Below, one piece after another: positions 17,600-27,700 of a stretch of DNA of 64,000 bases (the first letter of the stretch is position 1; each line of letters starts with the position of its first letter). The translations under genes were made by a program, and so were the position numbers. Where the stretch lies: NCBI GenBank assembly GCA_018651745.1, contig JABIDL010000027.1, forward strand, positions 7,636-71,635, given 5' to 3'. Source of the DNA: Candidatus Neomarinimicrobiota bacterium. Lineage in GTDB: Bacteria > Fidelibacterota > Marinisomatia > Marinisomatales > TCS55. The notes beneath the pieces are model-generated. The model was given only the letters and a program-made list of their open reading frames with translations. It was not told the DNA's origin and did not search any database.

Positions 17600-18223
17600 T
17601 TAATTAGGAATAATCGAAGAAATTTTGGTTCTAATTAAATCAATTGCCACGGGATTTTCTCCACCTTCTGGAATAATAATATCAGCAAAAAGTTTGGAAG
17701 GTTCTACAAATTGGGAATGCATGGAGCGAACGGTGGAAAGATACTGATCAATCACGGACTGAGTTGAGCGTTCACGTTCGACTCTGTCGCGCGTCAATCT
17801 TCGAATAAATCGAATGTCTGTGGGCGTCTCGATGTAAATTTTAATGTTCATTAAATTTCGTAATGCAGTATTAGCCAAAACCATGATGCCTTCTATCACA
17901 ATGACGTGATGTGGTTTAATTGTACGTTTTTCGCTCAGACGAGAATGAGTTGAAAAATCATAAATAGGAATTTGAACCATTCCCCAGTTTATCAAGGATT
18001 TCAAGTCTTGTTTCATCAGTTCAAACTCAAACGCATCCGGATGATCAAAATTTTGCTGATTCCGTTTTTCCAAAGGCATGGTTGACAAATCTCGATAATA
18101 AGAATCCTGTTCAATCACTACAACTTCACCCGGCCCATATTCTTTGAGCAATGCTCGTGCTAACGAAGTTTTTCCAGATCCCGTTCCTCCTGCGATTCCA
18201 ATTAGAATTGTTTTATGCTTCAT
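17600..18223 (-). CDS. udk: Uridine kinase
   Basis: 207 residues. It phosphorylates uridine and cytidine. The Walker A loop GIAGGTGSGKTSLARAL is at residues 9-25. The family blocks NQQNFDHPDAFEFELM, PIYDFSTHSR, IVIEGIMVL and FIRRLTRDRVERERS are all present. Its start overlaps the cdd stop by 4 bases (ATGA), indicating translational coupling within the nucleoside salvage operon. Confidence 0.95.
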   Translation of the reverse strand: MKHKTILIGIAGGTGSGKTSLARALLKEYGPGEVVVIEQDSYYRDLSTMPLEKRNQQNFDHPDAFEFELMKQDLKSLINWGMVQIPIYDFSTHSRLSEKRTIKPHHVIVIEGIMVLANTALRNLMNIKIYIETPTDIRFIRRLTRDRVERERSTQSVIDQYLSTVRSMHSQFVEPSKLFADIIIPEGGENPVAIDLIRTKISSIIPN

Positions 18224-18600
18224 GGCAAATTTCCACCATCAAAGGCATCAGGTAATAAATCCGAAGAATTTTTAGTAATAACAGATCCGTCTAGTTTTGC
18301 AATGTGCACGGGAATATCACCACATAAATCCCAGATAACTTGTCGGCACGCTCCACATGGCGGAGCGCCTAAATTGGAAACAACAGCGATAGCAATAAAT
18401 GATTTATATCCTTCAGAGATTGCGCGGAAAAGAGCAGTCCTTTCTGCACAGTTTGTAAGACCATAACTGCTGGATTCTACATTGCATCCGCTAATAATTT
18501 CTCCGGATGATGTTTGTACGGCAGCCCCCACTTTGAATTGAGAATAAGGAGCGTGAGAATTTTTTCTCACTTCTATAGCACTTTGTATCAATTTATGCAT
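18220..18600 (-). CDS. cdd: Cytidine deaminase
   Basis: About 126 residues. It deaminates cytidine and deoxycytidine to uridine forms, feeding udk. Zinc motifs: TNCAERTALF (Cys-Ala-Glu) near residue 55 and PPCGACRQV near residue 87; the substrate block SGCNVESSSYGLTN precedes them. The ATG at 18600 is preferred because AAAGG lies 7 bases upstream; an in-frame GTG at 18603 overlapping the rhomboid stop is the alternative. Full-length homotetrameric type. Confidence 0.94.
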   Translation of the reverse strand: MHKLIQSAIEVRKNSHAPYSQFKVGAAVQTSSGEIISGCNVESSSYGLTNCAERTALFRAISEGYKSFIAIAVVSNLGAPPCGACRQVIWDLCGDIPVHIAKLDGSVITKNSSDLLPDAFDGGNLP

Positions 18601-18602
18601 CA

Positions 18603-19259
18603 CTACACCTTTTCAAATTTAAGGAAGCGACTCATTCGTTCAAATCCAATCCCGGCAATAAACCCACCAATATGAGCAAACCAAGCAACACCGCCGGTTG
18701 CGTCCGGCCCCAGAGTTCCGAGTCCGCTTGTGAGTTGCATGAGAAACCAAAAGCCGAGTACATAAAAAGCAGGGATTTGAATGGTTGTTATAAAGATAAA
18801 TATGAAAACAAAGACATGGACTCTTGCGCGTGGATACCGAATCATATAAGCGCCTAACACACCGGCAATTGCACCGCTAGCTCCAACCATTGGGATTGAA
18901 GAGGATGGGTCAATCATAACTTGCAAAAGAGCCGCAGCAATTCCACAAACAAAATAAAAAATAATGTACCGAACATGTCCGAGGGCGCTTTCTACATTAT
19001 CTCCAAAAATCCAAAGAAACCACATATTTCCGATGATGTGAGCAAATCCCCCATGGATAAACATAGAAGTAAAAATATTCATTACCCCAAAATCAGAGGG
19101 GATGAGTCCAAAAGTATTTATAAATGATCGCACGGCCATTGGGCTTGATACTTCCATTCCCATTTGAAGTAAGAATAAAAAGGAATTAATTGCAATAATT
19201 CCATAGGTAACATAGGGTGTTAAAATGTGTGGATTGTCGTCTCGGTAGGGGAAAAACAT
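18603..19259 (-). CDS. Rhomboid family intramembrane serine protease
   Basis: 218 residues with about six membrane helices. The catalytic Ser lies in VGASGAIAGVLGAYM (about residue 128) and the catalytic His in VAWFAHIGGFIAGIGFE (about residue 195). The family HIIGNMWFLWIFGDNVE block in helix 2 is intact, so the enzyme is probably active. It starts MFFPYRDDNPHILTPYVTY, a common N-terminus in this subfamily. It sits between the M23 peptidase (TGATG overlap) and cdd (overlapping stop/start), so it is part of the same long minus-strand transcript. Confidence 0.93.
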   Translation of the reverse strand: MFFPYRDDNPHILTPYVTYGIIAINSFLFLLQMGMEVSSPMAVRSFINTFGLIPSDFGVMNIFTSMFIHGGFAHIIGNMWFLWIFGDNVESALGHVRYIIFYFVCGIAAALLQVMIDPSSSIPMVGASGAIAGVLGAYMIRYPRARVHVFVFIFIFITTIQIPAFYVLGFWFLMQLTSGLGTLGPDATGGVAWFAHIGGFIAGIGFERMSRFLKFEKV

Positions 19260-21511
19260 CAGTCGATAATAAAGTTAAGAGTTTCTTCGGTTTTGTTACC
19301 AGCTTTATCCGAGCACGAAACAACTATCGAATGTGAACCGAGACTTAAAGGTTCATCAAGATAGTATGCTAATTCTTGAAGAATTGGTTGATAGGCGAAT
19401 CTGATTTGTTCACCATCTAAGGCTAGAGACATTGATGTTTCACTAGGGTCAATATCTGATAATTTATCCTGAAAAGAAACCCGGATTTTTTCAACGAAGT
19501 AAGATTTATATTTCCCGCCATTCCCCGGGAAAGAATCCACTAACTTTGGCGGAATTTCATCTTGAATGATTGCGATAGCTTCTAAACTCGTAATAGAACC
19601 GGTGATGACTTTACGTTTTTTGCTAACCACGTTATTGACAAAAGTCCATCCATCGTCTTTATCATAATAATATAAATCTATATGATCTTTCCCTTTAATT
19701 TTTTCTCCAAAGCGAATGCCTACATGGATCGAATCTTTTAATGGAATTTCGAATGGTTGCAACTGGTACACATTTGAAAGGCGAACTCCTCCGACTACCT
19801 CAACCGGATTATCAATTGTTTCAATCCACATAACGGTTGGGAAATACGTTGATTTATTTTTCGTTCTAATGGAACATTGATTATCTTGAGATAATATTGT
19901 AGTTGGGTTGCCTTCAACGACAACTTGAGGTTGGATAGCAAACCGAATATCCCTTTGAGTTTTATCTGAAACTGTAACATTGATTCCTTTTATTCCATTA
20001 AATAAATTTGGATCAAGCATTTTAGTTAAATAAACATTTGGATGGGTTTGCTCAAGTGAAATTGGCATGAGCGAAGAACCCTGATTTATTGCAAGCGCCA
20101 GTTTTGCCTCTATAACCTGTTTAGTTTCTACCTGAATGAAAACTCCAGCCTCAGAATGTGAAATATCTAAATCTATTTTTGTTTCAAAGGCAGAAGCATC
20201 AAGTATTTCGCCATTCCAATGAATTGGTTTTGAATACGCACCAAGTTTATTAATACCAATGAACTGGATTGCTTTCCGTTTGATCTCTTTTTTTGGGAGT
20301 GTGAGTAGAATCCCATCTTTTGATGAAGTTTGATTTAAAATGTTGATTCTCTGATCTGCAAATCCATACGATGTAAAACTGTATGCTATTACTTCTTTAA
20401 TGGGGACTAATATTTTTTTTGGCTGAACTGTGAATTGTATTTCACTTTGATGTAGCATTACATCAGAAATCTTCATATCAAAAGGAGGATTGCCAAATAT
20501 TGTACCAACAACTTTTGACATATTTCCTGAGGAATCAAATCCCTTTATTTCAATCCTGTGAAACCCAGGCGTTATGTGTAAAGGCCTTCCGTTTTGATTT
20601 TTAGCAACCGTGACATCTGAATACGAATTTAACCGGTACAGCTTTGAGTATTCTCCGAGATTTAAGCGGTCAAAACTATAATCTCTGACCGTATGTACTT
20701 TTTTCCCTTGTGAATAATCAAGTGTATCAAACTGAAGTGTATAATAATTTTCGTCATCTACCCACAGCTCAATTTTTTGCAACTGATATTCGTTATTCGA
20801 ACCCTCACGCTTGTCAACAACATTGACAGCCAATCCTATTTTACCCAAACAATTTAATGTATCTGGGAATCGGAAAATTCCTCCTTTATTTTTAAGTAAT
20901 GGAAAAGATTGTGGTAGGCGAGCTCCATTTATCCAAGTGTCTGCTGAGAGTGGGATAATGGCCACTTCACGGAAAATCGGTGGAATTCTATCCTGTACGA
21001 TGAATCCATGAGTTAACGGATTTATTGGCTGCTCTTTATCATTTCTTAATTCAAAATGCAGGTGAGGACCAAAAGAGGCACCCGTATTTCCGGTTTGTCC
21101 GATAACATCGCCTTTTTTAACTCGAAAATCACTTGGATTAAAATATTCGTTTACAATGTAAGATTTTTTTTCTTTTTGAACTTTTCTTGAAACAGCCTCT
21201 AATAGTGGCGTAAACTGACTAAGATGAGCATAAACTGCAGTCTTTCCGTCGGAAGTTGTAAGATAAAGTGCCTTTCCGAATCCGGTATAATTGGCAACCA
21301 TTCGAGAAACATAGCCATCGCTAATCGCAATAACTGAGGCACCTTCTTGTTCGCTGGTTTTAATGTCAATTCCCATGTGAAAGTGGTTATCACGATATTC
21401 ACCAAAATTAGACGAATACATAGTTCCAGCATCTGTCGGCCACGTGTAGTCTTGTGCAATCATGATTGTCACAATAAGAAAAAATGTAAGAAGGGATGTT
21501 ATGATTTTCAT
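19259..21511 (-). CDS. M23 family metallopeptidase, long form
   Basis: 750 residues. A signal peptide (residues 1-19) is followed directly by the LytM/M23 domain (about 25-170). Zinc-site motifs are HFHMGIDI (His and Asp near residue 42) and HLHFELR (near residue 147), both intact. The remaining 550 residues are beta-rich modules without a recognised family; a C-terminal IRVSFQDKLSDIDP...LGSHSIVVSCSDKAGNKTEE segment resembles bacterial Ig-like domains. Likely a periplasmic or surface peptidoglycan hydrolase, but substrate is unknown. It is the first gene after the terminator at 21572-21599. Confidence 0.88.
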   Translation of the reverse strand: MKIITSLLTFFLIVTIMIAQDYTWPTDAGTMYSSNFGEYRDNHFHMGIDIKTSEQEGASVIAISDGYVSRMVANYTGFGKALYLTTSDGKTAVYAHLSQFTPLLEAVSRKVQKEKKSYIVNEYFNPSDFRVKKGDVIGQTGNTGASFGPHLHFELRNDKEQPINPLTHGFIVQDRIPPIFREVAIIPLSADTWINGARLPQSFPLLKNKGGIFRFPDTLNCLGKIGLAVNVVDKREGSNNEYQLQKIELWVDDENYYTLQFDTLDYSQGKKVHTVRDYSFDRLNLGEYSKLYRLNSYSDVTVAKNQNGRPLHITPGFHRIEIKGFDSSGNMSKVVGTIFGNPPFDMKISDVMLHQSEIQFTVQPKKILVPIKEVIAYSFTSYGFADQRINILNQTSSKDGILLTLPKKEIKRKAIQFIGINKLGAYSKPIHWNGEILDASAFETKIDLDISHSEAGVFIQVETKQVIEAKLALAINQGSSLMPISLEQTHPNVYLTKMLDPNLFNGIKGINVTVSDKTQRDIRFAIQPQVVVEGNPTTILSQDNQCSIRTKNKSTYFPTVMWIETIDNPVEVVGGVRLSNVYQLQPFEIPLKDSIHVGIRFGEKIKGKDHIDLYYYDKDDGWTFVNNVVSKKRKVITGSITSLEAIAIIQDEIPPKLVDSFPGNGGKYKSYFVEKIRVSFQDKLSDIDPSETSMSLALDGEQIRFAYQPILQELAYYLDEPLSLGSHSIVVSCSDKAGNKTEETLNFIID

Positions 21512-21571
21512 ATTTCAGGATGCTTCTTCAAGCAATTTAGGAAAAGGTACCCCCCGGATTCAACGGATAAA

Positions 21572-21599
21572 AAAACAGGCCGGTTATCCGGCCTGTTTT
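21572..21599 (-). terminator. Rho-independent terminator after the PDZ protein gene
   Basis: A perfect 12-bp inverted repeat (AAAACAGGCCGG / CCGGCCTGTTTT) with a 4-base loop. On the minus strand the hairpin is followed by a run of T, so it ends transcription of the PDZ gene at 21625-22464 and insulates the M23-rhomboid-cdd-udk operon. Confidence 0.88.
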
Positions 21600-21624
21600 A
21601 AAAAAGATGCTTTGAGTTTTTTGT

Positions 21625-22464
21625 TTATTGGTTTTTTAGCATTTCAATTTCTTTCTTTAAAGCTTCCAACTCCTGGCGAAGTGATTTCAGATCTTCTTGT
21701 AGTTCACCTCTTCCACCCTCATGCTTTTTCATTATTTTGAAATGTTTTTTTACAGGATCATCAAAATCATGGTTATCTCTTTCCATGTCAAAAAACATCA
21801 TTTTATGATCATCACCAGGAATTGCTTGTCTCCAGCTGAAGGTATTTTCCTGCTCTCCCAAAGTTATAGATATAGTTTTTTTTCTTCCATTACGCTTTAG
21901 AGTTAATTTGACTTTATCTTTAGGCTTATAGCTTCTGATAATTCTCTGAAGACTCCTTGGTCCATCAATGGGCTGATCTTCTACCTTTATGATAATATCA
22001 CCAGCTTTAACTTTTCCTTTTTCGGCAGGGCTGTCTTCAACAACCTCCGATACTAAAACACCAGACTCGTCTTCCACTTTAAAATATTTTCGTAATTGTT
22101 CCGTTAAATCCTGGATATGCACACCAAGAAAGGCAGCGTCCGAACTTCCGGCATCAATGATGAATTTACTGTCTTCACCAAATGCCAATGCTTTTACATG
22201 AACGTCTATTCCCATGGCTTCGATTTTTTCTTCAATTTCTGAAATTGCGTTTTCATCTTCAATATCAAAGGAAAATTCAGATGTCTCTCCGTCTCTGGTG
22301 ATTACAATTGTGCAAACACCGTCTTCCACTTGGGCATCCACATTAATATTAATATCTTCTGACTGGTCGCCAACAATGACCTTTTTTACGATTACTTTTT
22401 TGTCATGTTCGCCCGCAAAAGCAGATGAAGCTAGCAATAGGGCACTTAAAACCAAGTTAATCAT
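21625..22464 (-). CDS. Secreted PDZ-domain protein with C-terminal coiled coil
   Basis: About 279 residues. The ATG at 22464 is chosen because AGGAG lies 8 bases upstream and the protein then begins with a signal peptide (INLVLSALLLASSAFAGEHD). One PDZ domain spans about residues 105-200, with DAAFLGVHIQDLTEQLRKYF and SPAEKGKVKAGDIIIKVEDQ. The C-terminal 35 residues (LQEDLKSLRQELEALKKEIE) form a heptad coiled coil. No protease domain is present, so it is a PDZ adaptor rather than a DegP-type enzyme. An earlier in-frame ATG would disrupt the signal peptide. Confidence 0.85.
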   Translation of the reverse strand: MINLVLSALLLASSAFAGEHDKKVIVKKVIVGDQSEDININVDAQVEDGVCTIVITRDGETSEFSFDIEDENAISEIEEKIEAMGIDVHVKALAFGEDSKFIIDAGSSDAAFLGVHIQDLTEQLRKYFKVEDESGVLVSEVVEDSPAEKGKVKAGDIIIKVEDQPIDGPRSLQRIIRSYKPKDKVKLTLKRNGRKKTISITLGEQENTFSWRQAIPGDDHKMMFFDMERDNHDFDDPVKKHFKIMKKHEGGRGELQEDLKSLRQELEALKKEIEMLKNQ

Positions 22465-22604
22465 GATTGTTACTCCTATATGTTTTATATCAGATGGTAC
22501 AGATTGGGATAACATTTGTTCCGGCCTAGAAAAACATTTTATGTGTTCCTCTCAAAACTTTCCGTTAAATTTACGTTAGAAAATAAAGCGAAAAGGATAA
22601 TTCC

Positions 22605-23294
22605 ATGAAATTAAGAAATACAGTACTCATCGTACTTTTTAGTCAAATTATGTTTGTGGGCACGGCACAGGCAATTGGTGGATTGGGTTTGCAGTTAGGC
22701 CAGGCGACCGCGTCAATACCGGCGTTTTCAATTCCAAGTGGACCTGCTACGCTTACGACAACGGCATTTTCAAATCCTATCACAATTGGAGGGTATTTTT
22801 ATATTGATGCAATTCCTTTTGTTGACTTAGAAGCAGATATTTTAATTAAGGGTCAGGAATATGACTTCAATTTTGTGAATGCTTTAGGGACTATCGGACC
22901 TTTCACTTTTGGCTGGGGCAGCATATCAACATATCTATCGTTCCGAAAAAAACTAATGAGTCTTAGTCTTCCATTACTTGCAAAAGCAAAGCTGTATTAT
23001 GGAGGTGGTTACAATATGCATAAGGTTACACCACTAATGACTGTCGATTTAATGAAAGAATTTATGGATGGGGATATTGAGTCATCACCCACAGGATTCA
23101 CTGAAAAAGACTTGATAAATAAATTGGAAGAAAACTTGGTGGATGCTAGCGGGTTTCACGTTCAAGCTGGTCTTCAATTTAAATTATTTATGTTAGATTC
23201 GTTTTTGTTCTACCGCTATACTTTGACTAAGGATGTAATCCCTGATAATGATGGATTTGGTAGTATCAACCTTAGGGTTGGAATTGGAATCTAA
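22605..23294 (+). CDS. Secreted protein, probable outer-membrane barrel, unknown
   Basis: 229 residues. The signal peptide (about residues 1-23, ending FVGTAQA) is followed by a Gly/Ala-rich stretch and alternating beta-strand patterns, for example TIGGYFYIDAIPFVDLEAD. It ends with SINLRVGIGI, an OMP-like C-terminal strand. Family not recognised. Monocistronic: divergent from the PDZ gene, and followed by a hairpin that overlaps the next gene. Confidence 0.72.
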   Translation: MKLRNTVLIVLFSQIMFVGTAQAIGGLGLQLGQATASIPAFSIPSGPATLTTTAFSNPITIGGYFYIDAIPFVDLEADILIKGQEYDFNFVNALGTIGPFTFGWGSISTYLSFRKKLMSLSLPLLAKAKLYYGGGYNMHKVTPLMTVDLMKEFMDGDIESSPTGFTEKDLINKLEENLVDASGFHVQAGLQFKLFMLDSFLFYRYTLTKDVIPDNDGFGSINLRVGIGI

Positions 23295-23316
23295 TAAAAA
23301 TAATAAATTTGGGTTT

Positions 23317-24057
23317 ATGAAAAGGGGCAGAATTCTGCCCCTTTTCTATTTCTGCGCATGGCTCTCGGCGCAACAATCTATATCTTTGTCGGATATCCCA
23401 ACCGGTGAAAATGTAAAACAGTCGGGGAAGAAACTGATGAAATTCGATGACGGTTTCATTGAAATTATCGCTGGAGAATCCGCAGACTTAGACACGGTTT
23501 ATGTGGCCGTACATGGATATGGATCTAGAGGATATGAATGGGTGGATGCACTTCGAACCATGGCTGAAACCGGAAAGAAAACATTGTTTTACCGGTATGA
23601 CTGGAACCTTTGTCCGAAAGTCATATCTGATAAGTTGTCCGCTGATCTTGCAGCATGGCTAAAACAAAATGAATCCAGCCCGTATCTTATTATTTTTTCC
23701 CACAGTTACGGCGGAACTGTTACGACATCTTTTTCTGGGACTTATTCTCTAGACGTGTCTGCCGAAATCCATTCCATCGCCGCACCGCTCGGACATCACA
23801 TAAGGTTTTCTGAAAAATGCGGTTACGAAAATGGGATACTTTTTGACAGTACTTTCACTTTGGCAAATGGAATAAAACATATTCAATGGAGAACCTCTCA
23901 TTCGGCTGATGGCGCTTTCCGGAATTTGGAAATTGATCCGCAGATTGTTCAAATTAAGGGAAGTACAGTTCATGAGCTTCCTGCCACATTTCGAGGTGGA
24001 AAAAGACTCGGGCATAATTGGTCTGTTACCTACGTTATTGAACAGGTTTTTCGCTAA
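23317..24057 (+). CDS. Predicted secreted alpha/beta-hydrolase
   Basis: About 246 residues. The ATG at 23317 gives a signal peptide (KRGRILPLFYFCAWLSAQQ); the longer frame from 23248 runs through the end of the upstream gene and is rejected. VYVAVHGYGSRGYEWVDAL looks like the oxyanion region (HGYG) and IIFSHSYGGTVTT like the nucleophile elbow (SHSYGG, a GxSxG variant with the first Gly replaced). A C-terminal His, perhaps in RLGHNWSVTYV, could finish the triad. Substrate unknown. The first codons lie inside a 26-bp perfect palindrome. Confidence 0.78.
   Translation: MKRGRILPLFYFCAWLSAQQSISLSDIPTGENVKQSGKKLMKFDDGFIEIIAGESADLDTVYVAVHGYGSRGYEWVDALRTMAETGKKTLFYRYDWNLCPKVISDKLSADLAAWLKQNESSPYLIIFSHSYGGTVTTSFSGTYSLDVSAEIHSIAAPLGHHIRFSEKCGYENGILFDSTFTLANGIKHIQWRTSHSADGAFRNLEIDPQIVQIKGSTVHELPATFRGGKRLGHNWSVTYVIEQVFR
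23320..23345. terminator. 26-bp perfect palindrome, terminator-like, overlapping a gene start
   Basis: AAAAGGGGCAGA at 23320-23331 pairs with the downstream half (23334-23345), AATT at the centre. GC core with A/T flanks fits an intrinsic terminator of the upstream gene (stop at 23292-23294), but it occupies codons 2-10 of the hydrolase gene. Confidence 0.65.
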
Positions 24058-24062
24058 AAGGA

Positions 24063-24761
24063 TTATTCCGAATGCTGTTTAATGAAACGGTTGTTAAAAA
24101 TCCCCACCATTCCGGTGCCAAGAATAAGATATATCACAATAAACTTCTGGGAAATAACGTCGGGTTTAAATGTATCTGTATAAAAAAGTCCACCTAAATT
24201 GAAATCCGAAAACAAAATATAAATACTTGTAGAAAGAGAGATTAATCCAAATCCAATTGCATGTTTTATAGTAGAAGAATCCATTCGAAAAAATGCTATA
24301 GTATGAAACAGGGCTGCAAAAAATACTAGTCGAAAAAACCACACTGCAAAAAATATATGAAAGTTTAAAGTAATATTTGCCGGAGTAAACCCAACGCCTA
24401 ATAGAAAGATAAAACTCAAAATAAAAAGCACTGTACCTATTCCAAGGGTAATATCACCTGTTGGAAATATCCCTTTAAAATAGCGAAAGCTTCCGTAAAA
24501 AAATCCAATCATTGAAAGACTGATACTTGCCAAAGCACATATAAACAAAACCATGGATTTCATATTATTTTCTTCGGATGGGGTTATGGTTTTACCCAAA
24601 TCGCTCAAATAATTTTCAGAAAAAGTATATCCTTCGGTTCGGTGTTGTTTAATGGTTCCTCCTGGGTAAAGTGAAATGGATAAAACGATTAATAATAGGA
24701 AACTAATCATCCCTATTATTGGAAGTTTTATCAAAATGAAGTGTGGATTTTTGAATAACAT
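24063..24761 (-). CDS. Multi-pass membrane protein, unknown (DUF998-like)
   Basis: 232 residues with about six or seven predicted membrane helices. The first is PIIGMISFLLLIVLSISLYPGG, followed by an extracytoplasmic YTFSENYLSDLGKT segment reminiscent of DUF998 proteins, which often carry NxxSDLG after the first helix. The end is basic (NNRFIKQHSE). Function unknown. It starts 3 bases downstream of the lamin-tail protein stop and is convergent with the hydrolase gene. Confidence 0.7.
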   Translation of the reverse strand: MLFKNPHFILIKLPIIGMISFLLLIVLSISLYPGGTIKQHRTEGYTFSENYLSDLGKTITPSEENNMKSMVLFICALASISLSMIGFFYGSFRYFKGIFPTGDITLGIGTVLFILSFIFLLGVGFTPANITLNFHIFFAVWFFRLVFFAALFHTIAFFRMDSSTIKHAIGFGLISLSTSIYILFSDFNLGGLFYTDTFKPDVISQKFIVIYLILGTGMVGIFNNRFIKQHSE

Positions 24762-24764
24762 GTT

Positions 24765-27700
24765 CTATAGTGGTTTTGCCAATACGACTGTTTGTACATC
24801 TTCCCAAAGCTGTCCGGATGATCCATCCCGCGCAGTGGTTTTTACAATATAAATACCAATTCTTGCAGTTTGACCATTATTTTTGGTGCCATCCCATTTC
24901 AAAATACTTTCTTGGGCAGAGTAAACATTCCAATAAGGAGTAGCGATGCTACGGCCAACCACATCAAATATCTCAATTTTGATTACCGCTGTCTCGAACG
25001 GAAGCTTGTATTTTAAATACAAAATATCATCATGACCGTCGCCATTAGGAGAAAACGGATTGGGTTCAAAAATGATATTGCCTGCATTTGCCAATTCTTC
25101 AAAATATACACTGTTTTGCTTTCCGGGGGTCATCCCAGTGTCATTCACCGCAATGGCCCACCGGGAAGAATCATTAGATGAAAACTCCGGACGAAGTTTT
25201 TCAGTAGACCTAGATTCAAAAAGGGGCCAGTCCTCCGAATAAATAAGTGAATCAATAATGAATCCGGTCATATCATAAAGAAAGATAGCATCGGACGTAT
25301 TATTCAATGCTGGAAATCCATCAGGAACTGATGAAATCGTGCCGACAGGATAAAGATTCATCAGCAAACTATCATTATCAGCGATAATGATATATTCGGC
25401 ACGTTTACCATTATCCCCTGAAAAAGAAAGTGTTTTTTTAGAATTTGTATTGTCGCTGATAGACCATCCTTCCAAACTGATATTATTTGCATTAAATAGT
25501 TCTATAAATTCAGTTTGTGTTGTTTCAGGTTGGGATAAAAATTCATTTATAAAAACTGTTTCAAACGGATATGAAATTAAGAGTGTATCAAATCCGATGT
25601 TGTTGGTAGAGTTTTCATCCCCGGAAATACTGAGGGTGATGACGATTGGGTGTTCCCCTGATTGTAGTTCAGGGATAGAGACTTCAATTTGGGAAGTATC
25701 GCGAAATGCAATGGAAGAAATACTTTGACTTCCAATTTCTTCGTCATTTTCTTCGACCGAAACTGACCCACCAATTGCTTGCACTCCCGCATTCATTATT
25801 TTAATGAACAAGATTGATGTTTCGTTAGCGGTCGGATATACCGGATATAAAAAATTGGAATCCTGAACCAATCCGCCATCTGTATCAAACAAAGTTACAG
25901 AGTTTCCATATCCGGGGGTCATGCCACCGATTTCTGTTGATAACGCCCAATTATCAATAACAGAAGACTCAAATTCCGGTCGAATTTTTTCCGATGAAAT
26001 TTCGGACTCAATTCCCCAAGCTGAAGAATAAATGAGCGAATCGACGACTGTGCCGGTGGCATCAAATATAAAAATTGCATCGCCGGAATTGTTAAGTGTG
26101 GAAAATCCTGTTGTTGGAACTACAACGGTAGCACCCGTTGGAGCGTAGGAAGCGATATTAGAATCTGCTGCAATCACCACATATTCACCAGATATAATCT
26201 CGATCGCTGGAAGAAATTGAATATTAAGAGTGTTATCAGAAATACCCCAACCATAGAGCGAGATAGAATCAAAAGCGACTATTTCAACGAATTCGGTTTG
26301 ATTGTTATTTGGCATAGCCATGAATTCATTTATCTGAATTGTCCCAAAAGGATAGCTAACATTTATAGTGTCAACCATCAAATTATCTGTTGAATCCAAA
26401 TCATTGCTAACGATTAGTTCAATCGTAACAACAGACTTGCCTGAATTCATTGGCTCAATAGAAACGGTTACAATAGTAGTATCAAATTTTGCCAGCGATG
26501 AAAAGGATCCTCCTCCGATTTGAGAATCATCTTTTGTAATGGAAACAGTTCCGGAAATATTTTGTAGCCCGGAGTTTAGCACTGGTATAGAAAAGTTGAT
26601 TGAATCCGTTGAAGTTGGCGGCAACGGTGAATAACTAATCTGATCCTCTAAAAGTGCGCCGTCAATGTTTCTAGGTGTAACAGAATTGACGAATCCTGGC
26701 GTCATTCCATTTATATGTTCAGTGGTTTTCCAGTTACTGCTATTGTCGGAGGAGCTGTCCGGGAATATTTTTTCCGCCGATACGCCTGAGGAATATCCCC
26801 AGTCAGAATCGTAACGGATGGAATCAATCAATGTGCCGAATGGATCAAAAATCCTAACCTGATCCGGAGTGGTATTATTCAGATTTGGAAAACCGCTGTT
26901 CGGGACGATGAATAAAACGGAATCCGGGATGAATGATATAATTGAGGAATCTTCTGCTGCTACAAAATATTCTGAAGAATTCAAAGTAAGGTCAGGGAAA
27001 ATGTAATTTCCACTTTCTGTAGCATCAGCAATCCGCCAGTTTTCTAGATTAAGCGAATCGGTTCCGTGGTAAATAAACTCAACAAATTCTGCCATTCCTG
27101 AAGATGGGGCTGGCATGAATTCATTGATAGTCAAAGTACCTTCTGAGTATCGTACACCGGCGCTTACCGTTCCCAAGTTGTTCGTGGTATCTTCATCATT
27201 TGACACCTGAAAATGGGCGGTAATTGAATGATTGCCGGAGCTGAAAGGTCCGAGATCAGTTTCAAAACTAACCGTGTCTAGTTCTGCCAAATTGGAAACA
27301 TCAATATTTTCCAAATCCTCCCGATCGGTAGATATAATTATTTCCCCGGAAATTGTCTGTGTTCCATTATTGATAACTTTTCCCTTGAGTGAAATAAGTT
27401 CTGAAGATGAAACAATGTTTGGCGTAAGCGTAAGGGAATCTGAAAGCAGTTTGCCGTCAACGGTGAATGGAAGGACGCTGTTCGCCTTTCCGGGCGTTCC
27501 CAACGAATCCTTGCTTACATCCCAATTTTCCGGTGCATTTGAAAATGTCAGCCTCACCTTTTCTAGTGAAAATCCATCAGGCGCAACGTCTGTCCACCCG
27601 AGTGAGTCAATCACAATACCGGAACTATCCATCAGGTAAAGAGAATCCGCAGTAGACAAGCCGTTTCCGATGCTCGAATCATCAACTTTTATCAAGATCG

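Noticed and set aside
23248-23316. Longer start for the hydrolase gene
   Set aside because: It overlaps the end of the upstream gene and would bury the signal peptide inside the protein.
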